From CAWDPQ01 sp049642465 (GTDB lineage: Bacteria > Acidobacteriota > Vicinamibacteria > Vicinamibacterales > 2-12-FULL-66-21): 7,932 nucleotides of DNA. A program made the position numbers and the translations under genes. Positions within the stretch are counted from its first letter, which is position 1, and the number at the start of each line of letters is the position of its first letter. Shown piece after piece: positions 1-6,396 of this stretch. The DNA lies in the NCBI GenBank assembly GCA_049642465.1, contig JBAROV010000004.1:1-7932 (forward strand), read 5' to 3'. Under the pieces are notes generated by a model that was not told the origin of the DNA, made no database searches, and worked only from the letters and a program-made list of their open reading frames with translations.

Positions 1-627
1 CAGGTCGAAACGCGTGCGGGGCGAGACCCCAACCAGCGTCGCAAATCGGAAGATGACCGGCGCGCAAGCAGAACTCCCAGCTCTCGCGAGTAGGAATTGC
101 TCCGCCGCGATTTTAGTTTCAGCATAAAGGGACTGGGGCAGGAGCGGAGACTCTTCGGTGACCGGCTGACCATCCGTGCTCAGACCATAGTTGCTGTAGG
201 TCGAGGAGAAAACGAAGCGCTCAGCACCGATCGCCTCCGCGAACTCGAAGACGCGCTCAACCGATTCGACGTTGTAGCGCCAGGCGACTTGTTTACCGAC
301 AGCCTGGCAGGCGGGGAATCCGACAATCGCGGCCAAATGCACGATCGCGTTGTATCGACCGTCACCCAAGCTGCCGTCGTGCCGTTTGAGGCTCTCGAGG
401 ACAGAAGGATCGCAGATATCACCTTTCACGAAATTGAAAAACGGATGCGAAAAGTACGCTAACAGCGATTCTCCCCCGAACAGCAGATCGTCGACCACGG
501 TGACGCGATAACCCCGTTGAAGCAGGCGTCCGGTGAGCAGGGACCCGATGTACCCGGCGCCTCCGGTAATCAGAACGTGATCAGCGGCGGTCGACCTGTC
601 GTGAGTCGAACCAAGCGATCTATCCAC
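1..627 (-). CDS. NAD-dependent epimerase/dehydratase (extended SDR), 3' end cut by window
   Basis: This is the N-terminal 209 residues of a nucleotide-sugar epimerase, dehydratase or reductase of the extended short-chain dehydrogenase family; the C-terminal substrate-binding part lies beyond position 1. Seen in the sequence: a Rossmann dinucleotide-binding motif GGAGYIG at residues 22-28, the acidic pair GDI at 69-71, VHLAA at 96-100, the active-site strand FSSTYSNYG at 140-148, and the catalytic Tyr168 and Lys172 in YAETK. The GTG at 627-625 is chosen because it is the only usual start codon before the Rossmann motif. A G-rich stretch (635-639) lies 7 bases upstream. The start overlaps the gmd stop by 8 bases, so translation is probably coupled. 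It could act on the Gmd product as a 4-keto reductase, or be an unrelated UDP-sugar epimerase. The Rossmann motif is not the usual form of GDP-fucose synthase. The family is secure; the substrate is unknown. Confidence 0.88.
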   Translation of the reverse strand, partial: MDRSLGSTHDRSTAADHVLITGGAGYIGSLLTGRLLQRGYRVTVVDDLLFGGESLLAYFSHPFFNFVKGDICDPSVLESLKRHDGSLGDGRYNAIVHLAAIVGFPACQAVGKQVAWRYNVESVERVFEFAEAIGAERFVFSSTYSNYGLSTDGQPVTEESPLLPQSLYAETKIAAEQFLLARAGSSACAPVIFRFATLVGVSPRTRFDL

Positions 628-1663
628 GTGCCAGCCCCCGCGCGGCGCGCCCGCCGCTGTGGTGCGCGAAAAGAGCCTCCCGCTCTGCCTCTTGCATGTC
701 GTGCTGCATCATCATGCCGACCAGTGCGTTGAAGGTTACTTTGGGCTGCCAGCCAAGCACTCTGCGCGCTTTGGAACTGTCGCCGAGAAGGGCGTCGACT
801 TCGGTGGGGCGGTAGTACCGTGGATCGATCTCGACATAACGTGTCCAGTCGATATCCGCAATAGTGCCTGCTACATCGAGGAACTCCCGAACCGTATGCG
901 CTTCACCCGTGGCGATAACGTAGTCGTCCGGTTCATGATGTTGGAGCATGCGCCACATCGCCTCCACATAATCGCCCGCGTAGCCCCAGTCGCGGCGCGA
1001 ATCCAGATTACCCAAATACAGTTTGTCCTGTAGACCCAACTTGATACGCGCCAGAGCTTTCGTGATCTTGCGAGTGACGAACGTTTCACCGCGTCGTGGC
1101 GATTCGTGGTTGAAGAGAATGCCGTTGACGATGAATAGCCCGTAGGCCTCCCTGTAGTTGGCGCAAAAGAAATGGGCGGCCACTTTACTCACCGCGTACG
1201 GACTTCGGGGAGCGAAACACGTCAGTTCGCTTTGAGGGGGTTTGGCGGCTCCGAACATCTCCGACGAGCCGGCCTGGTAGAACTTGACGGGTCCATTTTT
1301 CGTGCAGTAATCACGAACGGCTTCGAGCAGGTGGAGTGTGCCGGTGCCCACGACTTCCGACGTGTACTGAGGCTGGTCGAAGCTGACGCGTACGTGAGAT
1401 TGCGCTGCAAGGTTGTAAACCTCGTCCGGAGCGACGCTTTCCAGGATTTTGCGAAGGCACCCAGCATCGGTCATGTCGCCGTAGTGAAGCCGGAGCTTGA
1501 TGTCATCCGCATGCGGATCCGCGTACACCGCTTCAAGTCGCGAGGTGTTGAAGGTTGAGGCGCGCCGAATGACGCCGTGAACTTCGTAGCCGTGGGCGAG
1601 CAGGAATTCGGCCAAATACGAGCCATCCTGTCCAGTGATACCAGTGATCAACGCTTTCTTCAT
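620..1663 (-). CDS. gmd: GDP-mannose 4,6-dehydratase
   Basis: This cytoplasmic extended-SDR enzyme converts GDP-D-mannose to GDP-4-keto-6-deoxy-D-mannose, the precursor of GDP-fucose, GDP-rhamnose, GDP-perosamine and related sugars. The 347-residue product is within the usual Gmd length. Diagnostic stretches are GITGQDGSYLAEF (8-20, NADP binding), YNLAAQSHV (83-91), AGSSEMFG (131-138, catalytic Ser and Glu), PYAVSK (155-160, catalytic Tyr156 and Lys160), FNHESPRRGETFVTRKI (184-200), GNLDSRRDWG (218-227) and PRYYRPTEVD (281-290). The open frame runs further upstream, but the ATG at 1663-1661 is chosen because the family motif begins right after it, an AAGGAG site sits 8 bases upstream, and it overlaps the glycosyltransferase stop as ATGA. 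The end (from about residue 335) is a short Gly/Arg/Ala-rich tail running into the next start. No downstream gene completing a named deoxyhexose is identifiable within the window unless it is the partial SDR. Confidence 0.96.
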   Translation of the reverse strand: MKKALITGITGQDGSYLAEFLLAHGYEVHGVIRRASTFNTSRLEAVYADPHADDIKLRLHYGDMTDAGCLRKILESVAPDEVYNLAAQSHVRVSFDQPQYTSEVVGTGTLHLLEAVRDYCTKNGPVKFYQAGSSEMFGAAKPPQSELTCFAPRSPYAVSKVAAHFFCANYREAYGLFIVNGILFNHESPRRGETFVTRKITKALARIKLGLQDKLYLGNLDSRRDWGYAGDYVEAMWRMLQHHEPDDYVIATGEAHTVREFLDVAGTIADIDWTRYVEIDPRYYRPTEVDALLGDSSKARRVLGWQPKVTFNALVGMMMQHDMQEAEREALFAHHSGGRAARGLARG

Positions 1664-2958
1664 GAAACGTGCTCCTTGGACCGAGGCCGCGAGTGTGAGC
1701 TCTGCCGCCACCGTGAGCCGAATTCGAGGGTGTCGTAGGCGCGCAGCGTCATACCAGCGACGACATCCCACGAGTGACGTGCCGCGGCATATGCGCGGAT
1801 GCTCTCCCGCCGGGCGTCGAGGTGCCTGAAGATGTCACTGTCGAAGTAGGTTGCGAGCACCTCGGCTAAGTGCTCGGAATCCCGGGGCCTGGTCAGGAGG
1901 CCAGTCTCGTACTCCACGATGTCATCCTTCAGCGAACCGACGTCCGCAGCGACGACTGGCAGTCCGAAGTTGTAGCCGAGAAACAGGACGCCGCTCTGAA
2001 AGACATCAGTGTACGGGAGCACCAAGACGTCCGCCGCCTTGAAATAATGTTCCGTGTGCTCGTCCGGAATGAACTCGATTCGACGAATAATTCGATCCCG
2101 TACCGTAACGGCCTCAATCTCGCGCTCGATGTCCGCAAAGTACGTGGCGTGTTCGGGAGCAACCTCCCCAGCGATGATTAGGCGATACCGATCGTCTCGT
2201 TGGGCCAGGCGGCGGAACGCTTCGACCAGAAGGTGAAGGCCCTTGTAGGGCCCGATGCGCCCGAAGAACAAGATCGTCTTCGCCCCGTCCTGAATTCCGA
2301 GACGGCGCTTCGCCTCGCCAGGCGTCAGCGAAGTGTTCGGGACAGAGCTGTTGAGGCCGAACGGAACCACCGTGACGCGGTCGGGCGGCACGCCGAACCC
2401 AGTCAGAAGATCGGCCTTCATCTTCTCGGTGTGCACGAAGATATGGTCCGCGAGCCGATACTGGGACCTCAGAGTCAAGCGATTGACGAGCGAATCCTTC
2501 GCATCTCGGACGGCGGCATTGACGTTGTGCGCGGTCAGCGCAACCTTCCGGCCGCATACCTTGTAATAGACCATCAGAAACGTGCGATCGAGGGTCTCGA
2601 ACTTGTTGTTCCAGAGGATGTGGAACACTGGAGTCTCTGCAGCCCAGCCGTAGCGCAATAGACGCGCATAATAAGACAGCACGCGACGGATCTTCGTCGT
2701 GGCCGGCGCGCTGTATCTCTGATCTCCGCGAAGGTTGAGGAATCGAACTTCGGGAACCGATCGGATCTCCGGGCGATCGAGATCATCGCTGCCTATGAAA
2801 TCCAACCGCAACCCCTTGGCGGCTAGAGCCATCGCGAGACCGAATGCATAAGGTCTGTCGACACCCCCCGTGAGTAGAGCGACCAACGGTCCAGCTGATT
2901 TCCCAGCTACCTCCTGAGAAGTCGCACGCTGCTCTTCGTGCACGCCCGCAGTCATCAT
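1660..2958 (-). CDS. Glycosyltransferase family 4 (GT-B fold)
   Basis: This 432-residue protein is probably a cytoplasmic, membrane-associated retaining glycosyltransferase that adds one sugar to a lipid-linked polysaccharide unit. The N-terminal GT-B half (about 24-200) includes LTAHNVNA (141-148) and ends with VVPFGLNSS (197-205). The C-terminal Glycos_transf_1 half includes ILFFGRIGPYKG (229-240), a beta strand LIIAGE (260-265), and AADVLVLPYTDVFQSGV (308-324), then GLPVVAADVGSL (332-343). The usual EX7E acidic motif is replaced around 318-330 by a DVFQSGVLFLGYN stretch, a form seen in one GT4 subgroup. Two ATGs are adjacent (2958 and 2955). The first overlaps the polymerase stop as ATGA; only a weak GGTGG site precedes it. 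The stop overlaps the gmd start by 4 bases. About 20 hydrophilic residues at the C-terminus look like a non-domain tail. Donor and acceptor cannot be read from the sequence; GDP-linked sugars are plausible from the adjacent gmd. Confidence 0.93.
   Translation of the reverse strand: MMTAGVHEEQRATSQEVAGKSAGPLVALLTGGVDRPYAFGLAMALAAKGLRLDFIGSDDLDRPEIRSVPEVRFLNLRGDQRYSAPATTKIRRVLSYYARLLRYGWAAETPVFHILWNNKFETLDRTFLMVYYKVCGRKVALTAHNVNAAVRDAKDSLVNRLTLRSQYRLADHIFVHTEKMKADLLTGFGVPPDRVTVVPFGLNSSVPNTSLTPGEAKRRLGIQDGAKTILFFGRIGPYKGLHLLVEAFRRLAQRDDRYRLIIAGEVAPEHATYFADIEREIEAVTVRDRIIRRIEFIPDEHTEHYFKAADVLVLPYTDVFQSGVLFLGYNFGLPVVAADVGSLKDDIVEYETGLLTRPRDSEHLAEVLATYFDSDIFRHLDARRESIRAYAAARHSWDVVAGMTLRAYDTLEFGSRWRQSSHSRPRSKEHVS
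1672..1677 (-). promoter_or_regulatory. Ribosome binding site of gmd
   Basis: AAGGAG on the minus strand, 8 bases before the gmd ATG and inside the last codons of the glycosyltransferase gene. It fixes the gmd start at 1663 rather than the longer in-frame extension up to 1771. Confidence 0.75.
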
Positions 2959-4346
2959 GGAACCACCGATCGCCGTGCGGAGCGGCTGTGCGTTCCGCGG
3001 GGAGACCCGTCGGCGAGGCGTCGCTGTGGTCCCTTCCAGTGGTCGAACGACCTCACATGGGGCACCCCAGGCGGTTCCGTCGCGTCTCGGGTCGCTTCGA
3101 TTTCGCCGGCAGGCCGCATCTCTGGTAGCGCTACCACACCCAGCAGGAACATGATCCAGATAGGATGCAGCATCCTGAACGCCGCCTCACTGAGCCCATA
3201 GGTCAGGCCGACAATGACGAACGCCAGCCGCAGGCCGCCAAGCTGTGGATCGCGGCGCAAATCACCGAGTGCGCCGGCGTAACCTCGAACCGCTACGAAT
3301 GCCAGCAGGAAAATGCCCGTCCAACCCAGATTGAGGAAGACTTCTAAGTAGCCGTTGTGCGCCTCGTTTGGCCGCCACCAATGGCGCGCCCAGAGCGTCT
3401 CGAGCCTTGAGCCCAGCCAAAAACTCTCCCAGCCGACCCCAATCAGCGGGTTTCCACTCAGCTCAATCACTTCGCCCCAGAGTTCCGTTCGCCCGGTCAG
3501 TGTAGGGTCGCGTCCAACAGCGCTCAGAACAGCGCCGCCGGCATCGAGAAACAGCGGAAGCGCAGCCCCCGCCAAGGCCGTGGCAACGACCACATGGACG
3601 AGTGCCGGGCGCCTCGCGAACCACCGGAAGCTGGTAGCGACGATAAGCCCTGCACCAATGACGAAGCATGCCAGCGACGTCATCGAATTCGCTCTTCTGA
3701 ACAGCCAGAAAACCATCAGAAGGATCACGCCCTGAACGATGAGTGGCCGCCCCCAGCTTCTGCGTGCGTCACTGCGCACGATGTGAAAGATACGCCACGC
3801 CGCGGCAAGCCCAAACACGAGGCACACGACTCCAAGCATGTTCTTGTCGCTCGTCACTCCGAGGAAGACTTGGCTGCCGTTCGCGACCCGGTTGCTGGTA
3901 CCAATGCGCGGGTAGTACTTGATTAGCAGAATCGAGAGTGGAACCAGCAAATAGCCGATTCGTGCCAGGAATCGCTTCACGGCCGCCGTACCGTCCATTT
4001 CAGTAACGATCACGAGGACCATCACGAGATCGCCGACGGCCTTGGTCCACCGTTTGAACGCGACGAACGGAAAATCCGACCAGACGACACTTGCTGCGCC
4101 GTAACAGAAGAACAGCAAGATCGGCAGGTTCGCGCGCAGAACCGGTAGGGTCCTCTCGCGCCGATACACTAAAATGCCCACGCCCAGCAGGACCAGCATC
4201 AACTGGACGTTCCGATCGAGCGGATTTCCGTCGAGCGCCTGGGCCGCCGACACAGTGTGCGGGGCCATTCCCAACCACTGCGACGCCATTTTCGACGCCG
4301 CGAGCGCGGTCCAGATGATCGGAATCCACAGCGCGCCCGTGGTCAC
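2955..4346 (-). CDS. O-antigen ligase/polymerase (Wzy/ExoQ-type) membrane protein; true start probably further upstream
   Basis: This polytopic inner-membrane protein of the O-antigen ligase superfamily (Wzy_C type) would polymerise or ligate undecaprenyl-linked repeat units on the periplasmic side. From the GTG at 4346 it is 463 residues with many hydrophobic helices (for example 47-61, 73-88, 104-115, 169-184, 203-215, 223-238, 342-353, 374-385, 396-409). Family signatures are TSDKN (165-169), NSMTSL (220-225), GRTELW (285-290), PLIGVGWESFW (300-310) and AHNGYLEVFLNLGW (329-342). GTG 4346 is the only usual start in frame, but it has poor ribosome-binding context. The frame stays open upstream and encodes another hydrophobic helix plus RDRR, resembling the missing first helix; an ACG at 4424 lies 6 bases after AGGGAG. 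The last 50 or so residues are hydrophilic and Arg-rich. The stop overlaps the glycosyltransferase start as ATGA. Ligase and polymerase cannot be told apart here; ExoQ-like polymerase is my favoured reading. Confidence 0.92.
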   Translation of the reverse strand: MTTGALWIPIIWTALAASKMASQWLGMAPHTVSAAQALDGNPLDRNVQLMLVLLGVGILVYRRERTLPVLRANLPILLFFCYGAASVVWSDFPFVAFKRWTKAVGDLVMVLVIVTEMDGTAAVKRFLARIGYLLVPLSILLIKYYPRIGTSNRVANGSQVFLGVTSDKNMLGVVCLVFGLAAAWRIFHIVRSDARRSWGRPLIVQGVILLMVFWLFRRANSMTSLACFVIGAGLIVATSFRWFARRPALVHVVVATALAGAALPLFLDAGGAVLSAVGRDPTLTGRTELWGEVIELSGNPLIGVGWESFWLGSRLETLWARHWWRPNEAHNGYLEVFLNLGWTGIFLLAFVAVRGYAGALGDLRRDPQLGGLRLAFVIVGLTYGLSEAAFRMLHPIWIMFLLGVVALPEMRPAGEIEATRDATEPPGVPHVRSFDHWKGPQRRLADGSPRGTHSRSARRSVVP

Positions 4347-4430
4347 GCCTCGTCTATCGCGATCGAGGACGAAGAGCCCGACGATCCCGACGATGAAGAG
4401 TAGCGTTGCGAGTGCCGGCGGCGTAGGCGT

Positions 4431-4436
4431 CTCCCT
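4431..4436 (-). promoter_or_regulatory. Shine-Dalgarno-like AGGGAG without a normal start codon after it
   Basis: AGGGAG on the minus strand lies 22 bases after the AsnB-like stop. Six bases downstream, at 4424-4422, the polymerase frame has ACG followed by codons for PPALATLLF. That is where an ATG would be expected for a protein with an intact first helix. Either ACG is a rare start, or an ATG was lost by mutation or base-call error. Confidence 0.45.
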
Positions 4437-4458
4437 GTCGTTTATCGGGTGAACTTGC

Positions 4459-6279
4459 TCACCGCTGGTCGAGAAACAGCCGGTGCACGAGCTCGAGCGA
4501 CAGCACCTTGTGGAGCTCGCGGGTGTAGTTTCCGTGTCCGGCCAGGTGGCCAGTCACGATGGCTCTGACGCCGTCCGCCTCGAGGTAAGGGCGCGTCAGC
4601 GACCGCGAGTCGAGCAGCATGCTGCGGACGTACTCCGAGAGAGCCTCGCGGTACCAGATCCGATAGTGGGCCAGCTTGTGCCGGCCCAAGAACAGCCGTT
4701 CCAGATGGAGCGGTGAGCACACCCGGTCCAACCGCGCCAGCCAATGAGGCATCCCGTAGTCGTAGGCGTACTCGGCTCGGAACGTGAACTTCTGGAACGT
4801 CCGCGACACGAGAGACGTGAACGGGCCGGCGGTGCCACCGACACCCAGGTCCGTCGGGATCCGGTCGAGAGTGAACCTACCCTCGGCGATGAGCCGAGTG
4901 CGCACGTCGGTAGCGGCCGGCGTCTGCGGCGCGCGGTACGCGGTACGGATGAACTCATTGTCGAGAAATGGCGACCGCACCGTGAGCTGCGTCTCTTCCA
5001 GGGCCAACACGCCGTAATGCCACCACGGGGACTGTCGGAAGGCGGCAAAAGTGACCGGGTGCTCGTGACGGAGCCCGTCGTAGGTGACGCCCGCCTCCTG
5101 CACGTAAGGCAGCGCGCCGGCGGCGAGCAGCCCTCGGAAGAGCGGCCGCGGCTTCATCATGGTGACGCCGGTGAGCACTTCGCTCCCATAGGTGCCGACG
5201 ATCTTGGTCGGCGCGATATCGCGAGCACGCTCGCTGACATACAGGTCGGATGTGCGGCTCAAATCGACGCAGCCGTCACTCAAGTACACACTGCGCTCCG
5301 CGTAGTCCGCGAACCGGGAAAGGAAGTCGCGGCCGACAGGGATCACCGAATGCGGCTGCTCGCAGGAGCGGCTCACCCGGCGCGCCACGCGCACGTCCTG
5401 GTTGTCGCGGAACATGCTGCCGAAGGTATAGCAGGGAAGCGATCCGGGCGCCGCGGGCAGCCAGGCCATGATCACTCGTGTGTCGAGGCCACCGGTCAAC
5501 GAGATGCCGATGCGCTCCCTGCCGTTGAAGTACCGCGGCAGATTACGCGAAAGAGCATCCCGCAACGCCCGGTAGTACTCGTCCGGCGGCAGCGGCGCCT
5601 CCTGCTCCCATTCGCGCGGTGTGAAGTACGTCCGCTTATTCTCCAGCCGGTAGCCGCTGAAGGTCCAAGCGACCGCCGGCGGCATCACGCGGACGCCATC
5701 GAACAGCGTCCGGTCCTCCATCACACAGCCACACCCGAGGAATTCCCCGAGCGCGCGGTTCTCCAAGCGCCGGCAATTCGGATTGACGCTCAGGATGGCC
5801 TTGGCCTCGCCGGCGAAATAGAACGCGTCGGCCGACTGGTAATAATAGAGGCGATGCAGCGCGTAGCGGTCTGTGAAGAGCATCGCGGTGCCCCGGAGCT
5901 TGTCGATCGCCAGCCCGTGGAACGTGCCGTTCAACATTGCGGGGAACGTTGGGTCCTCTTCATAAAGGTGAACGAGATAAGCTGGGCCATCCAGCGGGAG
6001 GGAGTGGCCGCGTTCGTTGAGCCGCTGCGCGGTCCCAGGAGGCGGATAGTCTTCCCCCGAAAAGACGAGAACCGCATCACGGGTCTCGTTAAACAATGGC
6101 ATGCCATCCGCGAACGAGCTCTTCCGCGCCGTCCATCCCACGTACACACCGAGCGACTCGTCGATCCACGTTCCCGTGACATAGAACGGTTCATGGTGCA
6201 TCGACTCGACCATCTGCGCGAGCTCTTGCTCAGCGCGGGGGCGAGGCATGTCCGTAAGGAGTCCAACGATTCCCGGCAC
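4459..6279 (-). CDS. Asparagine-synthase-like protein without the glutaminase cysteine
   Basis: This 606-residue homologue of glutamine-dependent asparagine synthetase (AsnB) has an N-terminal class II amidotransferase-like domain (about 1-200) and an ATP-pyrophosphatase-type synthase domain (about 235-606). Seen: the start MPGIVG, where active enzymes have Cys at position 2; LNGTFHGLAIDK (116-127) and FTDRYALHRLYYY (135-147) of the amidotransferase fold; a PP-loop variant SLTGGLDTR (260-268) in place of SGGxDS; TYGSEVL (363-369); and VRSPFLDNEF (434-443). Pro2 means the glutamine-hydrolysing nucleophile is absent, so it may use free ammonia or another amine, or adenylate a different acid. 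AsnB-like proteins are common in polysaccharide loci, where they are proposed to amidate sugar acids. The GTG at 6279 is chosen because MxGIVG matches the family N-terminus, although no clear ribosome binding site precedes it. It lies 42 bases after the tRNA gene. Family strong, reaction unknown. Confidence 0.92.
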   Translation of the reverse strand: MPGIVGLLTDMPRPRAEQELAQMVESMHHEPFYVTGTWIDESLGVYVGWTARKSSFADGMPLFNETRDAVLVFSGEDYPPPGTAQRLNERGHSLPLDGPAYLVHLYEEDPTFPAMLNGTFHGLAIDKLRGTAMLFTDRYALHRLYYYQSADAFYFAGEAKAILSVNPNCRRLENRALGEFLGCGCVMEDRTLFDGVRVMPPAVAWTFSGYRLENKRTYFTPREWEQEAPLPPDEYYRALRDALSRNLPRYFNGRERIGISLTGGLDTRVIMAWLPAAPGSLPCYTFGSMFRDNQDVRVARRVSRSCEQPHSVIPVGRDFLSRFADYAERSVYLSDGCVDLSRTSDLYVSERARDIAPTKIVGTYGSEVLTGVTMMKPRPLFRGLLAAGALPYVQEAGVTYDGLRHEHPVTFAAFRQSPWWHYGVLALEETQLTVRSPFLDNEFIRTAYRAPQTPAATDVRTRLIAEGRFTLDRIPTDLGVGGTAGPFTSLVSRTFQKFTFRAEYAYDYGMPHWLARLDRVCSPLHLERLFLGRHKLAHYRIWYREALSEYVRSMLLDSRSLTRPYLEADGVRAIVTGHLAGHGNYTRELHKVLSLELVHRLFLDQR

Positions 6280-6321
6280 GTGATTCAGCTGAACGAAAGG
6301 TCGTCTTCTACCGGACGTGAG

Positions 6322-6396
6322 TGGAGCCGGCGGGAGGATTCGAACGCTCCGTCAACCGATTACAATTCGGTCGCTCTACCATTGAGCTACACCGGC
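6322..6396 (-). tRNA. tRNA-Thr(UGU), CCA encoded, irregular T-arm
   Basis: A 75-base cloverleaf. The acceptor stem is GCCGGTG pairing with CGCCGGC, with one U-G pair. The D-arm is GCTC/GAGC with loop AATGGTA. The anticodon stem is ACCGA/TCGGT with loop ATTGTAA, giving anticodon TGT (reads ACA, Thr). The T-loop is TTCGAAT, the discriminator is T, and CCA is encoded. The T-stem is imperfect: either GAGCG faces CCTCC with two mismatches, or GGAG-C-G pairs perfectly with CCTCC if one C is bulged and the variable loop is 4 bases. It lies inside the operon in the same direction. Its first ten bases overlap the end of the FemAB-like gene, whose TAG stop is made of bases 8-10 of the tRNA. The identity is clear; whether it is fully functional or a decaying extra copy is uncertain. 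Confidence 0.9.

Noticed and set aside
620..1771. Longer Gmd starting at 1771
   Set aside because: The extra 36 residues lie over the end of the glycosyltransferase gene, have no family similarity, and the internal ATG at 1663 has an excellent ribosome binding site.
4442..4462. GTG at 4462 overlapping the AsnB-like stop as GTGA, as a conventional polymerase start
   Set aside because: It is in a different frame and meets TAA after six codons. It would need a frameshift to enter the polymerase frame, and nothing in the sequence looks like a programmed slip site.
6280..6321. Regulatory element or terminator between the tRNA and the AsnB-like gene
   Set aside because: Only 42 bases, with no stable hairpin followed by a T-run, no convincing promoter and no clear ribosome binding site.
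6322..6396. tRNA as an attachment site of an integrated element
   Set aside because: No integrase, no repeat of the tRNA 3' end within the window and no composition shift at its flanks, so there is nothing here to support an island boundary.
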